Assembly: GCA_014872815.1 (NCBI GenBank)
Contig: WKFK01000005.1
Location: 1-64,000, forward strand
Direction of reading: 5' to 3'
Length of the DNA: 64,000 nt
Origin: Paracoccaceae bacterium
Lineage (GTDB): Bacteria > Pseudomonadota > Alphaproteobacteria > Rhodobacterales > Rhodobacteraceae
In this document: piece by piece, positions 29,907 to 39,162 of the stretch
Numbering within the stretch: the first letter of the stretch is position 1
Layout: every line of letters begins with the position of its first letter
Made by a program: the position numbers and the translations under genes
The notes under the pieces: model-generated
Databases searched by the model: none
What the model was told of the DNA's origin: nothing
What the model saw: the letters and a program-made list of their open reading frames with translations, nothing else

Positions 29907-30602
29907 TTAGGACTTAAGACGCGCCAGTCGGGCCTCAAAACTCGGGTCAATCGGACCGTCAAAGGGCGCGTCATTGTCAATTGGCCGGTACAAAACCGGA
30001 TGCCAGCGACGCGGCAGAATGCGCTGCATCACGCGGCCCAAAGACGGATCGGCCCAGACAAAGCGTTTCAACATGAAAAGCACAATCCGCGCCATGCGGT
30101 CTTGCCCGATCAAAGCTCCAATCAACAGCAGAGACGACACAATCATCAAGGCCAGCATCGGAATGAACCAGGGCTGCCAGGCCACCACACCGGCCAAAAA
30201 GATCACAGAGACCATGCGCGGCGACATGAGAAAGCGGCGCACGTTGCGTCCGGCGCTGCCTTCGGTCACTTCGATCTGACGCCAAGAGCGCTCGGCCTCG
30301 AAAGGCTCTTCTTCTGGCGGGGCCAATTCCGGAAATGGCGATGAATCCGGCGTCTCGCTGACGGACGCCTCGCGGTAAATTTCAGGCTGTGTGGTGTCGC
30401 GGTGGTGTTCACGCCGCTTGCGTTGCCGGGCAAACAGCACGGTCTCTTCAAGCGGCTTTGGCTGTGGCACCGGATCAGATTCGGCGAGAAGGCCACGGAT
30501 CGTGTCCAGCGTCGCGTCGGTGAATGGCTCACCCGGTTCAATGATGTCTTGGCCGTATTGTGGCGGCTTAAGCCGCTCCGGCGCTGTGGCAGTCTCTTGC
30601 AT
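29907..30602 (-). CDS. Uncharacterised two-span membrane protein (231 aa)
   Basis: A 231-residue protein of unknown function. The first 130 residues are hydrophilic, Pro/Glu-rich and probably cytoplasmic. Two adjacent hydrophobic helices follow (MVSVIFLAGVVAWQPWFIPM and LALMIVSSLLLIGALIG), then a basic amphipathic segment (RMARIVLFMLKRFVWADPSL, VMQRILPRRWH) and a hydrophilic tail. The layout matches the next gene upstream (30731-31234): long hydrophilic N-terminus, helix pair, then an R-x-R/A-rich amphipathic helix with W and R-x-L-x-R. They may be diverged paralogues. It precedes secE on the same strand. Confidence 0.75.
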   Translation of the reverse strand: MQETATAPERLKPPQYGQDIIEPGEPFTDATLDTIRGLLAESDPVPQPKPLEETVLFARQRKRREHHRDTTQPEIYREASVSETPDSSPFPELAPPEEEPFEAERSWRQIEVTEGSAGRNVRRFLMSPRMVSVIFLAGVVAWQPWFIPMLALMIVSSLLLIGALIGQDRMARIVLFMLKRFVWADPSLGRVMQRILPRRWHPVLYRPIDNDAPFDGPIDPSFEARLARLKS

Positions 30603-30730
30603 ATCTCAACCCGATTTAACCCAAACACCCCTGTCGCAACATGCGACGTAACTCAGAAGCCTTGCAGGGCAGCATGGCTTTCCTTTGATCAAACTGTGGA
30701 AAAACTGTGGCAGACCGCCGCACTGGGGCG

Positions 30731-31234
30731 CTAAGGCGCCATCCGATCCAGCAAGCGGCGCATAAAGCCAATCTCGCGCCCCCACAGACGCGACAGATGA
30801 AGCGCCATTGCATATAAGCCATCCCGCGCACGCTCTGGCCCCAACATCACGGCCGTCATCAACAAGAGCACCACCATCCAGACCAGCAACCGCATGGTCA
30901 GAGACGGCACAACCGCCGCCAGCGTAATGACAACAATCAGCGCCAAGGCACGCGGACGCGGCCATGCTCTATCCTCTTGCGCACGCGCCTTCTGCCCCTC
31001 GCCCTCACACTCAGAAACCGACAGCTCCGGAAGGTCCATCCGCGCTCTTGCATCATCTTCTGCCTGATCTTTGACTGCTTCGTTTTTTGCCGCCAACCGC
31101 GCCATGCGCAGTTTGGCTTCCCGCATCAAACGCCGGTTTTCAACGTGGACGTCCGGCGCAGCTTCTGGCTGACCCTCCTGATCCGCACGCGGCGGAACCG
31201 GTTCAAACTCTCCAAGGCGAAACGCGTGCCTCAT
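30731..31234 (-). CDS. Uncharacterised two-span membrane protein (167 aa)
   Basis: A 167-residue protein of unknown function. An acidic, Ala/Glu/Arg-rich N-terminal half with coiled-coil character (ENRRLMREAKLRMARLAAKN) leads to two hydrophobic helices (ALALIVVITLAAVVPSL and LLVWMVVLLLMTAVMLG) and a short amphipathic end (ERARDGLYAMALHLSRLWGR ... RRLLDRMAP). The ATG at 31234 has GAGGA eight bases upstream; the longer open frame upstream is not supported. It lies 128 bp before the similarly built 231-aa gene, same strand. Confidence 0.7.
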   Translation of the reverse strand: MRHAFRLGEFEPVPPRADQEGQPEAAPDVHVENRRLMREAKLRMARLAAKNEAVKDQAEDDARARMDLPELSVSECEGEGQKARAQEDRAWPRPRALALIVVITLAAVVPSLTMRLLVWMVVLLLMTAVMLGPERARDGLYAMALHLSRLWGREIGFMRRLLDRMAP

Positions 31235-31496
31235 AGCTCTATCCTCACACTGCCCCGCTTTCACGGGCCACGCGGCCCAAAGCCCGCATGTCATCGGCTT
31301 GGTTAATGAAAGGTAAATGGGGCAAGAGCGCGGCTGAGATTGGGACGAAACGAGGTCCTTTCTCGACAACAATAAGTTTGCGTTTTCACTGCCATTTATT
31401 CTTTTGATGGGAAACGCCCATGACGCACGGTCAGTCGGATTGCCGTGTGCGCGAGACAAGTGCTACGCAAGGGCAGCACCATCATGGGAGGCACAG

Positions 31497-33680
31497 ATGG
31501 ACAGAGCAGACGTGGTAGACAGCGCCTTTCGCGCACGCATTGCATCCGGGGACTTTCCACCGGGCACTGCACCCAATGACACTCTACCCGCAGACCTGGC
31601 GAAACAGATTTTTGAGGCCCAGTGTCTGAGCCGAAACCTCGACCGCCGCTCGCGCAAAATGCAATCGGAGGGCAACGGCTACTATACCATCGGCTCTTCT
31701 GGTCATGAAGGCATGGCCGCAGTTGCCGCCGCCCTGCGCCCCGATGACATGGCCTTCCTGCATTACCGCGACGGCGCGTTTCAAACCATGCGCTCCTCCC
31801 AAGTCGAAGGTGTGGACGCCGCTTGGGACATGCTTCTGAGTTTCTGTACGGCAAAAGACGATCCCATGTCCGGTGGCCGCCACAAGGTGCTTGGCTCCAA
31901 GGCGCTGAACATCCCGCCACAAACCTCCACCATTGCCTCTCACCTGCCCAAAGCGGTCGGCGCGGCCTACTCGCTGGGCCTCGGCAAACGCCGCGCGCCG
32001 GAACACAAATGCCTGGCCGACGACAGCATCATCATGTGCTCCTTTGGCGACGCCTCTGCCAACCACTCCACCGCTCAAGGCGCGATCAACACCGCCTGCT
32101 GGACGGCCTACCAATCCGCGCCCATGCCGCTCCTGTTTGTTTGCGAAGACAACGGCATCGGCATTTCCACACGCACCCCCGGAGGCTGGATCAAAGCCGG
32201 TTTCGCCAACCGCCCTGGCCTGAAATACTTTTCCACAGATGGGCTGAACCTCTACGACGCTTACAAAGTCGCCCAGGAAGCCGCTCACTATGTGCGCACA
32301 CAGCGCAAACCGGCCTTCCTGCACATTTCCGTCGTGCGTCTCTACGGCCATGCCGGATCAGACATGCAACAAGCCTACCTGCCCAAGGCCACCTTTGAAG
32401 CCTGGGAAGCAGATGACCCGTTGTTGCATTCCGCGCGCCTAATGGATCAGGCAGGCGTGATGTCCCCGGATCAGGCGCTGGCCCTATATCAAAGCAGCGA
32501 AGACCGCTGCGCCGCATTGGCTGCAAAAGCAGTGACCCACCCGCGTTTGAAAACCGCAGAAGAGGTCATGGCCTCGCTGATCCCGGCCCCGCGAGACTGC
32601 ACGCCCACCAATGGCCCCAGCGACGAGGTCCGCGCCAAGGCGTTTGGCTCTGACCTCAAACAAATGACCAATCCGCAGCCCATGTCGCGCCTGATCAACT
32701 GGGCGCTCACCGATCTGATGCTGGAACACGGCGAGATCGTCATGATGGGCGAAGACATTGGCACCAAGGGCGGCGTCTACGGCGTCACCCAAAAACTCAA
32801 GGATCGCTTTGGCGCCGACCGGATGATCGACACGCTGCTGGATGAGCAATCCATTCTGGGGCTGGCCATCGGCATGGGGCACAACGGCTTTGTCCCGATG
32901 CCGGAAATCCAGTTCCTGGCCTATCTACACAACGCCGAGGACCAGTTGCGCGGCGAGGCCGCCACGCTGTCGTTCTTCTCCAACGGTCAGTTCACCAACC
33001 CAATGGTGCTGCGCATTGCTGGGCTGGGCTATCAGAAGGGCTTTGGTGGGCATTTCCATAATGACAACTCGCTGGCCGTGCTGCGCGACATTCCCGGCGT
33101 GATCATCGCCTGCCCTTCGCGCGGTGATGATGCCGCCAAGATGATGCGCGAATGTGTGCGTCTGGCGCGCGAAGAACAACGCGTGGTGGTCATGGTGGAA
33201 CCCATCGCGCTCTACCCGATGCGCGACCTTCTGGAAGACAAAGACAGCGGCTGGATGGCGACCTATCCGTCGCCCGACCAATCCATTCCCTTAGGCGAGG
33301 TTGGCGTAGAAGGCGACGGCCCGCTGGCCATCCTGACCTACGGCAACGGCCGCTACCTCAGCACACAGGCCGCCGCCGACCTGAAGGCGCAGGGCATCGC
33401 CACCCGCGTGATCGACATGCGCTGGCTGGCGCCTCTGCCAACCGACGGCATCCTCGCCGCTCTGAAAGGTGCCGAAAAGGTCCTGATCGTCGATGAATGC
33501 CGCACCACCGGCAGCCAGTCAGAGGCGCTGATGGCACTACTGCAGGAACAGACCAGCCTGCCCCACGCTCGCATCGCGGCGCACGACAGCTTTATTGCCA
33601 CTGGCCCGGCCTATGCGGCCACCATGCCGTCGCGCGAAAGCATCGCGGAGGCCGCCAAACAACTCTGGCACGCCAAGTAA
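31497..33680 (+). CDS. Fused E1 alpha/beta 2-oxoacid dehydrogenase (TPP-dependent)
   Basis: A 727-residue protein joining the two E1 subunits of branched-chain/pyruvate-type dehydrogenases. The alpha half (about 1-370) has the TPP-binding start GDASANHSTAQGAINTA and end CEDNGIGIST, plus GSSGHEGMAA and YGHAGSD. The beta half (about 400-727) has LINWALTDLMLEHGEIVMMG, GEDIGTKGGVYGVTQ, LLDEQSILGLAIGMG and the C-terminal transketolase domain VIDMRWLAPLPTDGI. It would decarboxylate a 2-oxoacid and acylate an E2 lipoyl group. GGGAGG lies six bases before the ATG at 31497. No E2 or E3 gene is adjacent, so its complex and substrate are unknown. Confidence 0.9.
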   Translation: MDRADVVDSAFRARIASGDFPPGTAPNDTLPADLAKQIFEAQCLSRNLDRRSRKMQSEGNGYYTIGSSGHEGMAAVAAALRPDDMAFLHYRDGAFQTMRSSQVEGVDAAWDMLLSFCTAKDDPMSGGRHKVLGSKALNIPPQTSTIASHLPKAVGAAYSLGLGKRRAPEHKCLADDSIIMCSFGDASANHSTAQGAINTACWTAYQSAPMPLLFVCEDNGIGISTRTPGGWIKAGFANRPGLKYFSTDGLNLYDAYKVAQEAAHYVRTQRKPAFLHISVVRLYGHAGSDMQQAYLPKATFEAWEADDPLLHSARLMDQAGVMSPDQALALYQSSEDRCAALAAKAVTHPRLKTAEEVMASLIPAPRDCTPTNGPSDEVRAKAFGSDLKQMTNPQPMSRLINWALTDLMLEHGEIVMMGEDIGTKGGVYGVTQKLKDRFGADRMIDTLLDEQSILGLAIGMGHNGFVPMPEIQFLAYLHNAEDQLRGEAATLSFFSNGQFTNPMVLRIAGLGYQKGFGGHFHNDNSLAVLRDIPGVIIACPSRGDDAAKMMRECVRLAREEQRVVVMVEPIALYPMRDLLEDKDSGWMATYPSPDQSIPLGEVGVEGDGPLAILTYGNGRYLSTQAAADLKAQGIATRVIDMRWLAPLPTDGILAALKGAEKVLIVDECRTTGSQSEALMALLQEQTSLPHARIAAHDSFIATGPAYAATMPSRESIAEAAKQLWHAK

Positions 33681-33701
33681 GCCGCAGCTCAAAACCAAAC
33701 A

Positions 33702-33742
33702 AAAAAGCCCCCGCAGTCTCTCAACTGCGGGGGCAATTTTTA
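33702..33742. terminator. Bidirectional terminator between E1 and the binding-protein gene
   Basis: GCCCCCGCAG (33707-33716) and CTGCGGGGGC (33725-33734) form a 10-bp GC stem. AATTTTT follows on the plus strand and TTTTTT on the minus strand, serving both convergent genes. Confidence 0.92.
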
Positions 33743-33756
33743 GAAACCCGAGAGGC

Positions 33757-35337
33757 TTACTTCATGGTGAAGTATTTGAACTTCGGGGAATCTTCTGGCT
33801 CTACAACGGTGCCAACATTGGTCTTCATACCCCAGTTCAGCACCTGGTGGTGGATTGGGATGTAGAGCTGCTCGTCCTGAACAACTTTCCAAATATCGTT
33901 GATCATACCGTTACGCTTTTCCAGATCGGTTTCACCGGCCAGCGCTTCGATTTTCACGTCCAGATCCGCATCGCCAAAGCGGGTTGCGTTCCAGGAACCG
34001 TACTTCTCGCCTTTGGTGTGTGCCAGGAAGTTGAAGATGTACTCGGAGTCATAAGTCGGAACACCCCAACCCAGCATGTAGAAATCTGTTTCCAGATTGC
34101 TCAGCAGTGGGAAGTGCTGCGCCTTAGGCTTCGCGTCTAGGTTCACCTTCACGCCGATTTTTGCCAGCATGCCAACGGCCGCCTGACAGATTTTCTCGTC
34201 GTTGACATAGCGGTCGTTCGGGCAGTTCAGCGTGATGCCAAATCCGTCTGCATAACCCGCTTCCGCCATCAGCGCCTTCGCCGCATCAATGTCAGTCTTG
34301 GAAGAGCTGTCCATCGCTTCGTTCCAACCGTTCACAAACGGAGGCGCGATCATGCCCGCTGGCGCAGACTGGCCGCGCATAACCACTTTCATGATCGCGT
34401 CACGGTCAATCGCCATGGACATCGCTTTACGCACACGCACGTCAGACATCGGGTTGATGCCGTCCACGTCGTCGTTAGCGATGTCTTCTGCCGCTTGGTT
34501 CATACCAAAGAAGATAACACGGTTCTGCGGTGCGGTGCGCACTTCCAGACCATCGGTGCTGTCAACGCGGCTCAAGTCCTGAACCGGCACGTCCTGAATG
34601 AAGTCCACTTCGCCAGACAGAAGCGCGGCAACACGGGTCGCGGCGTTCTGGATTGGGGTATAGACAATCTCGGTCACTTCCAGAGGGAACTCGTCCTTAC
34701 CCCAGTAGTTTTCGTTGATTGTCAGAACTGTCTTCACGTCAGGCTCACGGGAAACCAGCTTATAGGCACCGGTGCCGTTTGCGTTTTTCGCAGCAAAGGT
34801 GTTCTCGCCACCTTCATAGTCCTGCACCTTCACGGCGTTGTTCGCCTCGGCCCAATCCTTGTCCATGATGAACATGTTGGTGAGGTTGTTGGCCATGATC
34901 GGGTTTGGACCGTTGGTCTCAATCTCGATCTCATACTCGCCAGTGGCGCGCACTTCTTTCACGGAGGCCAGCAGCTCTTTGTAGTCAGAGTCTTCGGTCA
35001 TCGCGCGATCGAGCGAGAATTTCACATCCTCGGAATCAAACTTCGCACCATCGTGGAAGGTCACACCTTCACGCAGTTTGAACACCCAAACATTTGGGTT
35101 GTCTGCGGAAGGGCCCCACTCGGTGGCCAGCGATGGAACCATCGCGCCGGAATGGTCGCGCATCACCAGCGTTTCCATGATCTGGTGCGCAAGCGCCGAG
35201 GTTGGCCCCTCGTTCTGTGCATGCGGATCCAGAGTCAACGCATCGCCGGCACGCGCCCAATGAAGGGTTTCGGCCTGCGCCAGCATCGGCATCGCCGCTG
35301 CGGCAGCAGTTGCCAGCATCATTGCTTTGAATTTCAT
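33757..35337 (-). CDS. ABC transporter substrate-binding protein, oligopeptide/dipeptide (SBP_bac_5) type
   Basis: A 526-residue periplasmic binding protein with a signal peptide (MKFKAMMLATAAAAAMPMLA, cleaved near AQA-ET). The mature protein begins LHWARAGDALTLDPHAQNEG, the usual cluster C (peptide/nickel/opine) opening, and contains LREGVTFHDGAKFDSEDVKF and RVRKAMSMAIDRDAIMKVVM, the family's signature stretches. GGGGAG lies eight bases before the ATG at 35337; an upstream GTG start is less likely. No permease or ATPase gene is adjacent, so it is an orphan here or pairs with a distant transporter. Ligand unknown, probably a peptide or amino compound. Confidence 0.92.
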   Translation of the reverse strand: MKFKAMMLATAAAAAMPMLAQAETLHWARAGDALTLDPHAQNEGPTSALAHQIMETLVMRDHSGAMVPSLATEWGPSADNPNVWVFKLREGVTFHDGAKFDSEDVKFSLDRAMTEDSDYKELLASVKEVRATGEYEIEIETNGPNPIMANNLTNMFIMDKDWAEANNAVKVQDYEGGENTFAAKNANGTGAYKLVSREPDVKTVLTINENYWGKDEFPLEVTEIVYTPIQNAATRVAALLSGEVDFIQDVPVQDLSRVDSTDGLEVRTAPQNRVIFFGMNQAAEDIANDDVDGINPMSDVRVRKAMSMAIDRDAIMKVVMRGQSAPAGMIAPPFVNGWNEAMDSSSKTDIDAAKALMAEAGYADGFGITLNCPNDRYVNDEKICQAAVGMLAKIGVKVNLDAKPKAQHFPLLSNLETDFYMLGWGVPTYDSEYIFNFLAHTKGEKYGSWNATRFGDADLDVKIEALAGETDLEKRNGMINDIWKVVQDEQLYIPIHHQVLNWGMKTNVGTVVEPEDSPKFKYFTMK

Positions 35338-35663
35338 CAATTTCACTCCCCTGAAATGTTGGTGAATAGATGTTCACCGCCAAGGCGGCGCTTGGCAAGC
35401 CTCATTTTAGGGGTTTGCCGTCTTTTTGTTCACATCAAAGGCCACAGCCGCCACGTAAGCCGGCTGTGCGCCTCCCATTTTTGCGCTGGCTCAGCGGCGC
35501 ACTTCTTCCATAAAGCGTTCCCGGATCACGATCGGATTGGTCTTGATCACGGGCTCCTTCACATTGCCGCTTTCACACTTGCTGACGCCAGTTTTCAAGG
35601 AAAAGGCCCAAGCGATCCACATCGCTCAGGCCCTCTCGGTTCTCCTGTTAATTCTATCGCGGC
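35338..35663. other. Gene-free region upstream of the binding-protein gene
   Basis: This 326-bp region contains no convincing coding sequence. Its left part must hold the promoter of the binding-protein gene; its right part holds the gabD terminator described next. Confidence 0.35.
35600..35633 (-). terminator. Probable terminator after gabD
   Basis: Minus strand: GGCCTGAGCGAT pairs with ATCGCTTGGGCC (one mismatch) around GTGG, then TTTTCC. It is 30 bp beyond the gabD stop. Confidence 0.75.
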
Positions 35664-37112
35664 TTACAGCCCCGCGACACAGGTGTATTTGGTGATCATA
35701 TAATCATCCAAGCCTTGGCTGCCGCCCTCTTTGCCCATGCCACTTTCTTTCACCCCACCAAAGGGCGCTTCCACGGTGGTGATCAGGCCGGAGTTGATGC
35801 CAACCATCCCGTATTCCAAGCCTTCGTTCATGCGGAACGCCCGCGCGAGGTCTCTGGTGTAGGCATAGGCCGCCAAACCGTAATCCGTGGCATTGGCCGC
35901 CGCCACCGCGTCTGCCTCGTCCTCAAACTTGTAGATCGCCGCCAGCGGGCCAAAAATTTCATCGGTGGAGAACGACATCTCCGACGTCGCACCGGTGATC
36001 AATGTCGGCTCAAAGAAGGTCTGGCCCAGCGCATGGCGGTTTCCGCCCAGCACAACCTCGCCGCCTTTGGCTTTGGCGTCGGCGATCATGCCTTCTACCT
36101 TTTCCACCGCGCGCGCGTCGATCAATGGTCCCTGAACCACGCCGTCCTCTGTGCCGTCCCCCACTTTCATCGCCGCAATCGCGTCTTTCAACTTGGCAAC
36201 AAAGGCATCATGGATGCCGGCCTGCACATAGAAGCGGTTGGTACAGACACAGGTCTGCCCCATGTTGCGGAACTTCGCGATCATTGCCCCGTCCACGGCA
36301 GCATCCAGATCGGCATCGTCAAATACGATAAACGGCGCGTTGCCGCCCAGCTCCATAGAGACCTTCTTCACCTGATCCGCCGCCTGACGCAGCAACAGTT
36401 TGCCCACGCCTGTGGAGCCGGTGAAAGTCACCTTGCGCACTTCCTTGCTTTCCATGATTGCCCCGCCAATCGCTGGCGCGTCCCCGGTCACGATGTTCAC
36501 CACCCCATCGGGGAAGCCCACATCCTGACATAACTTGCCCCACACGAGCCCGCTATACGGCGTCTGCGGCGCAGGTTTCGCCACAACGGTACAACCCGCC
36601 GCCAGCGCAGGTGCAATCTTGCGTGCCAGCATCGAGGACGGGAAGTTCCACGGCGTGATCATGCCCACAACGCCCACGGGATGATGCGTGACCATCAGCC
36701 GTTTGTCATTGGAAGGTGCCGGAATGATCTCGCCTTTGCTGCGGCGGATTTCTTCTGCAAACCAGCGCACATAGGCCGCGCCAATCGCAATCTCACCGCG
36801 CGCTTCAAACAGCGGTTTGCCCTGCTCCGCGGTGAGCAACTGCGCCAGGTCTTCCTGATTGTCCATCAAGGCGTCATGCAGCTTGTGCAGCAGGCTCACG
36901 CGCTCCATCAGATTGGTCTTGGACCAAGACTTGAAAGCTTCGCTCGCCGCCGCTATCGCCCGCTGCGTCTCGGCCCCACCGGCCTCGGGCACCGTGCCCA
37001 AAACCGCACCTGTCGCGGGGTTAGTGATTTCTGTTGTCGCGCCATTGTCGGCCCCGACCCACTGGCCGCCAATCAAATTGGTTTCCAGCAGCAGTCCATT
37101 GAAGTTGCTCAT
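35664..37112 (-). CDS. gabD: NAD(P)-dependent succinate-semialdehyde dehydrogenase
   Basis: A 482-residue aldehyde dehydrogenase that oxidises succinate semialdehyde to succinate in the GABA pathway. The catalytic cysteine is C288 with a second Cys at 290 (GQTCVCTNR), and the general base is E254 in SMELGGNAPF; these numbers coincide with E. coli GabD. The N-terminal ALDH fold, TPWNFPSSMLARKIAPALAA and KPAPQTPYS are typical. AAAGGT precedes the ATG. Its ATG overlaps the galM stop by four bases (ATGA), so the two are co-translated. The redox cofactor cannot be told from NADP to NAD by eye. Confidence 0.9.
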   Translation of the reverse strand: MSNFNGLLLETNLIGGQWVGADNGATTEITNPATGAVLGTVPEAGGAETQRAIAAASEAFKSWSKTNLMERVSLLHKLHDALMDNQEDLAQLLTAEQGKPLFEARGEIAIGAAYVRWFAEEIRRSKGEIIPAPSNDKRLMVTHHPVGVVGMITPWNFPSSMLARKIAPALAAGCTVVAKPAPQTPYSGLVWGKLCQDVGFPDGVVNIVTGDAPAIGGAIMESKEVRKVTFTGSTGVGKLLLRQAADQVKKVSMELGGNAPFIVFDDADLDAAVDGAMIAKFRNMGQTCVCTNRFYVQAGIHDAFVAKLKDAIAAMKVGDGTEDGVVQGPLIDARAVEKVEGMIADAKAKGGEVVLGGNRHALGQTFFEPTLITGATSEMSFSTDEIFGPLAAIYKFEDEADAVAAANATDYGLAAYAYTRDLARAFRMNEGLEYGMVGINSGLITTVEAPFGGVKESGMGKEGGSQGLDDYMITKYTCVAGL

Positions 37113-38128
37113 GTCTGACCTTTCGAAAAGACAAATTGTGTGTGTTGGTGATAGGTCTCGCCCGGCCGCAACACGGCCTGCGGAAAGTCATTGTGATGAT
37201 GTGCGTCCGGCCAAACCTGTGGCTCCATCGCCAGCCCGGCACAGCCGCCCATTTTCTGCCCGCGCAAGCCGGGGGCCTCTATAGAAATGCCCGACCCGTC
37301 ATAGACCTGCAGCCCCGGCTCTGTGGTCAAACAGTCCATCCGAACCCCGGATACGGCACTCTGCAAACACGCCACCTGTCGCAACGTTTGCCGCGCGCTG
37401 GACAGACAGAAGTTGTGATCCACCGGATGGGCCTGGCCCAGCGGCGCGGTTTCGCGAAAATCAAACCGCGTTCCCGCCACCGGTGCGACCTCCCCCGTCG
37501 GGATCAAGGTGTCATCCACCGGCGTGTAGCTCGTGGCGGCAATCTGCAAGTGATGCTCCGAAACAGTGCCCGTATCATCAAGCGTGAAATAGCTGTGATG
37601 CGCCAGACTACACAGGGTGGTCTTGTCCGTTTCCGCCCGCATCTGAATGTCCAGCGTGCCGCCCTCCATGAGCGCAAAGGTCACGGAACACTTAAGCGTG
37701 CCGGGAAACCCCATATGTCCATCTGGTAGTACGGCTTTGAGCGTCACACAGTCGCTGGCAGCGTCTTCAACCTCCCACAGTTGGCCACTCAATCCGTCGC
37801 CCCCGCCATGCAACGTGTGCCGACCGCCATCATTGGTATCCAACTGATAGCTCTGCTCGTCCAGCTCCAGATGCCCGTCGCGGATACGGTTGGCAAACCG
37901 CCCCACCGTAGTTCCGAAGTAAGGCGAGTCCGTCAGATAAGGCGCAAACTCCGGGAACCCCAGCACCAAAGGCGCGCCATGTCCTTCCAGACGCAAATCC
38001 TGAAGCACCGCGCCATAGGTCAGCACATGTGCAGTCAGCCCGCCGCCCGTGAGCGTCACGCGATGCACCGCGCGGCCATCCGGCATATGCCCCCAGATCT
38101 CTGTCACCCAAGTCCCCTTGTCGTTCAT
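37109..38128 (-). CDS. galM: Aldose 1-epimerase (galactose mutarotase)
   Basis: A 339-residue mutarotase. Landmarks: TYGAVLQDLRLEGHGAPLVL, FGTTVGRFANRIRDGHLELD, the catalytic-type His in CSLAHHSYFTLDD near 178, VDHNFCL, and GLQVYDGSGISIEAPGLRGQ and LAMEPQVWPDAHHH near the end with the catalytic-type Glu. It interconverts alpha and beta anomers of aldoses. It is upstream of and overlapping gabD (ATGA). The pairing of a sugar mutarotase with a succinate-semialdehyde-type dehydrogenase suggests that the dehydrogenase may act on a sugar-derived semialdehyde such as 2-oxoglutarate semialdehyde; that is inference. Confidence 0.88.
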   Translation of the reverse strand: MNDKGTWVTEIWGHMPDGRAVHRVTLTGGGLTAHVLTYGAVLQDLRLEGHGAPLVLGFPEFAPYLTDSPYFGTTVGRFANRIRDGHLELDEQSYQLDTNDGGRHTLHGGGDGLSGQLWEVEDAASDCVTLKAVLPDGHMGFPGTLKCSVTFALMEGGTLDIQMRAETDKTTLCSLAHHSYFTLDDTGTVSEHHLQIAATSYTPVDDTLIPTGEVAPVAGTRFDFRETAPLGQAHPVDHNFCLSSARQTLRQVACLQSAVSGVRMDCLTTEPGLQVYDGSGISIEAPGLRGQKMGGCAGLAMEPQVWPDAHHHNDFPQAVLRPGETYHQHTQFVFSKGQT

Positions 38129-38304
38129 GCCGTGATGTCTCTCCCATCATCGGCAGCCCCAGTGCAGGGCCAATGCGCAACGATGCTGACGCCAGATGCA
38201 ACCACGTGCGACGACGACCTGCAAGGTTTTCTAGAATAATATGATCAAATTTTTTGCGCACGGCAGGCACATTGCGGCCTCTTTGACCTGTGCAAGAGGC
38301 AAAC

Positions 38305-39162
38305 CTACTGCGACTGCGGTGTCAACGTAACCTCCGCGACAAATCCCAAATGGTCGGAGGCCTCAGAATGCACACCTTCAATCACCCGCACATCTGAAAC
38401 CGCAAAATCGCCTTTGGACAGAAACACATAGTCGATCCGACGGTGCGGCTTACTGCCTGCAATCACAGGGTACGTGCCACGCGTCCCTACATAGTCTGCG
38501 CCAGATTGCGCCACGTGCACGCTGTCGTCATAGGTGCCGGACACCACCCCATGCCGCTTGTCATTGGGCGTGAAGTTGAAATCCCCCATCAACACCACAG
38601 GCGCGATTTCAGACTGCAACGCACTCAAAACCCGCGCAACCTGCGCACCGCTGTTGTCATCCCGATCACGATGCAAAGAGGTCACGATCACGTCCTGCCC
38701 CGCCACTTCCACTTGCGCCAACACCATGGCTTTGCCGTTGCCTTTGCCCCGGCTGATCACCTCGCGGCGCACCTCAGAGAGCTTGCACCGGCTCAAAACA
38801 GCGGTCCCCCACCACGGCAGCGGGCTTGGATGAAACACAAAGGCACTGTCCATCTCCAGCGCCCGGGCGATCCGCCGCGTTTGCCCCCAGCCCAACACCT
38901 CTTGCAAAGCCACAACATCTGCATCCGCCGCCGCAATGGCCGCCGCCACGGGCGCAATGTCATGCGGCTCAAACAGCTGATGCAAAGGGTTCTTACCGGG
39001 ATTTTTGGTGCCCAGCGCCGTTCGGATGTTATAGGTCATCACCTGCAGCGCTCCATCGGCCCCGCCACACTGCGCCGCCGCGCGATCTGCAGCGCCCCCC
39101 GAAACCAACAAGACGCCCAGCACAGCCGCCAACACCCCGGAGGCCAAGCCCCATCGCTGCAT
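38305..39162 (-). CDS. Secreted endonuclease/exonuclease/phosphatase-fold protein, coupled to kpsT
   Basis: A 285-residue protein with an N-terminal signal peptide or anchor (GLASGVLAAVLGVLLVSGGA). The EEP fold is shown by LQVMTYNIR, VVALQEV (metal-binding Glu), VVLMGDFNFTPND (catalytic Asp/Asn) and ASDHLGFVAEV (catalytic His at the end). Members cut nucleic acids or hydrolyse phosphodiesters such as sphingomyelin or phosphoinositides. Its ATG at 39162 overlaps the kpsT stop by one base (TGATG), so it is translated with the capsule transporter genes. Placement after a capsule exporter suggests a periplasmic phosphodiesterase linked to capsule handling, which is inference. Confidence 0.85.
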   Translation of the reverse strand: MQRWGLASGVLAAVLGVLLVSGGAADRAAAQCGGADGALQVMTYNIRTALGTKNPGKNPLHQLFEPHDIAPVAAAIAAADADVVALQEVLGWGQTRRIARALEMDSAFVFHPSPLPWWGTAVLSRCKLSEVRREVISRGKGNGKAMVLAQVEVAGQDVIVTSLHRDRDDNSGAQVARVLSALQSEIAPVVLMGDFNFTPNDKRHGVVSGTYDDSVHVAQSGADYVGTRGTYPVIAGSKPHRRIDYVFLSKGDFAVSDVRVIEGVHSEASDHLGFVAEVTLTPQSQ

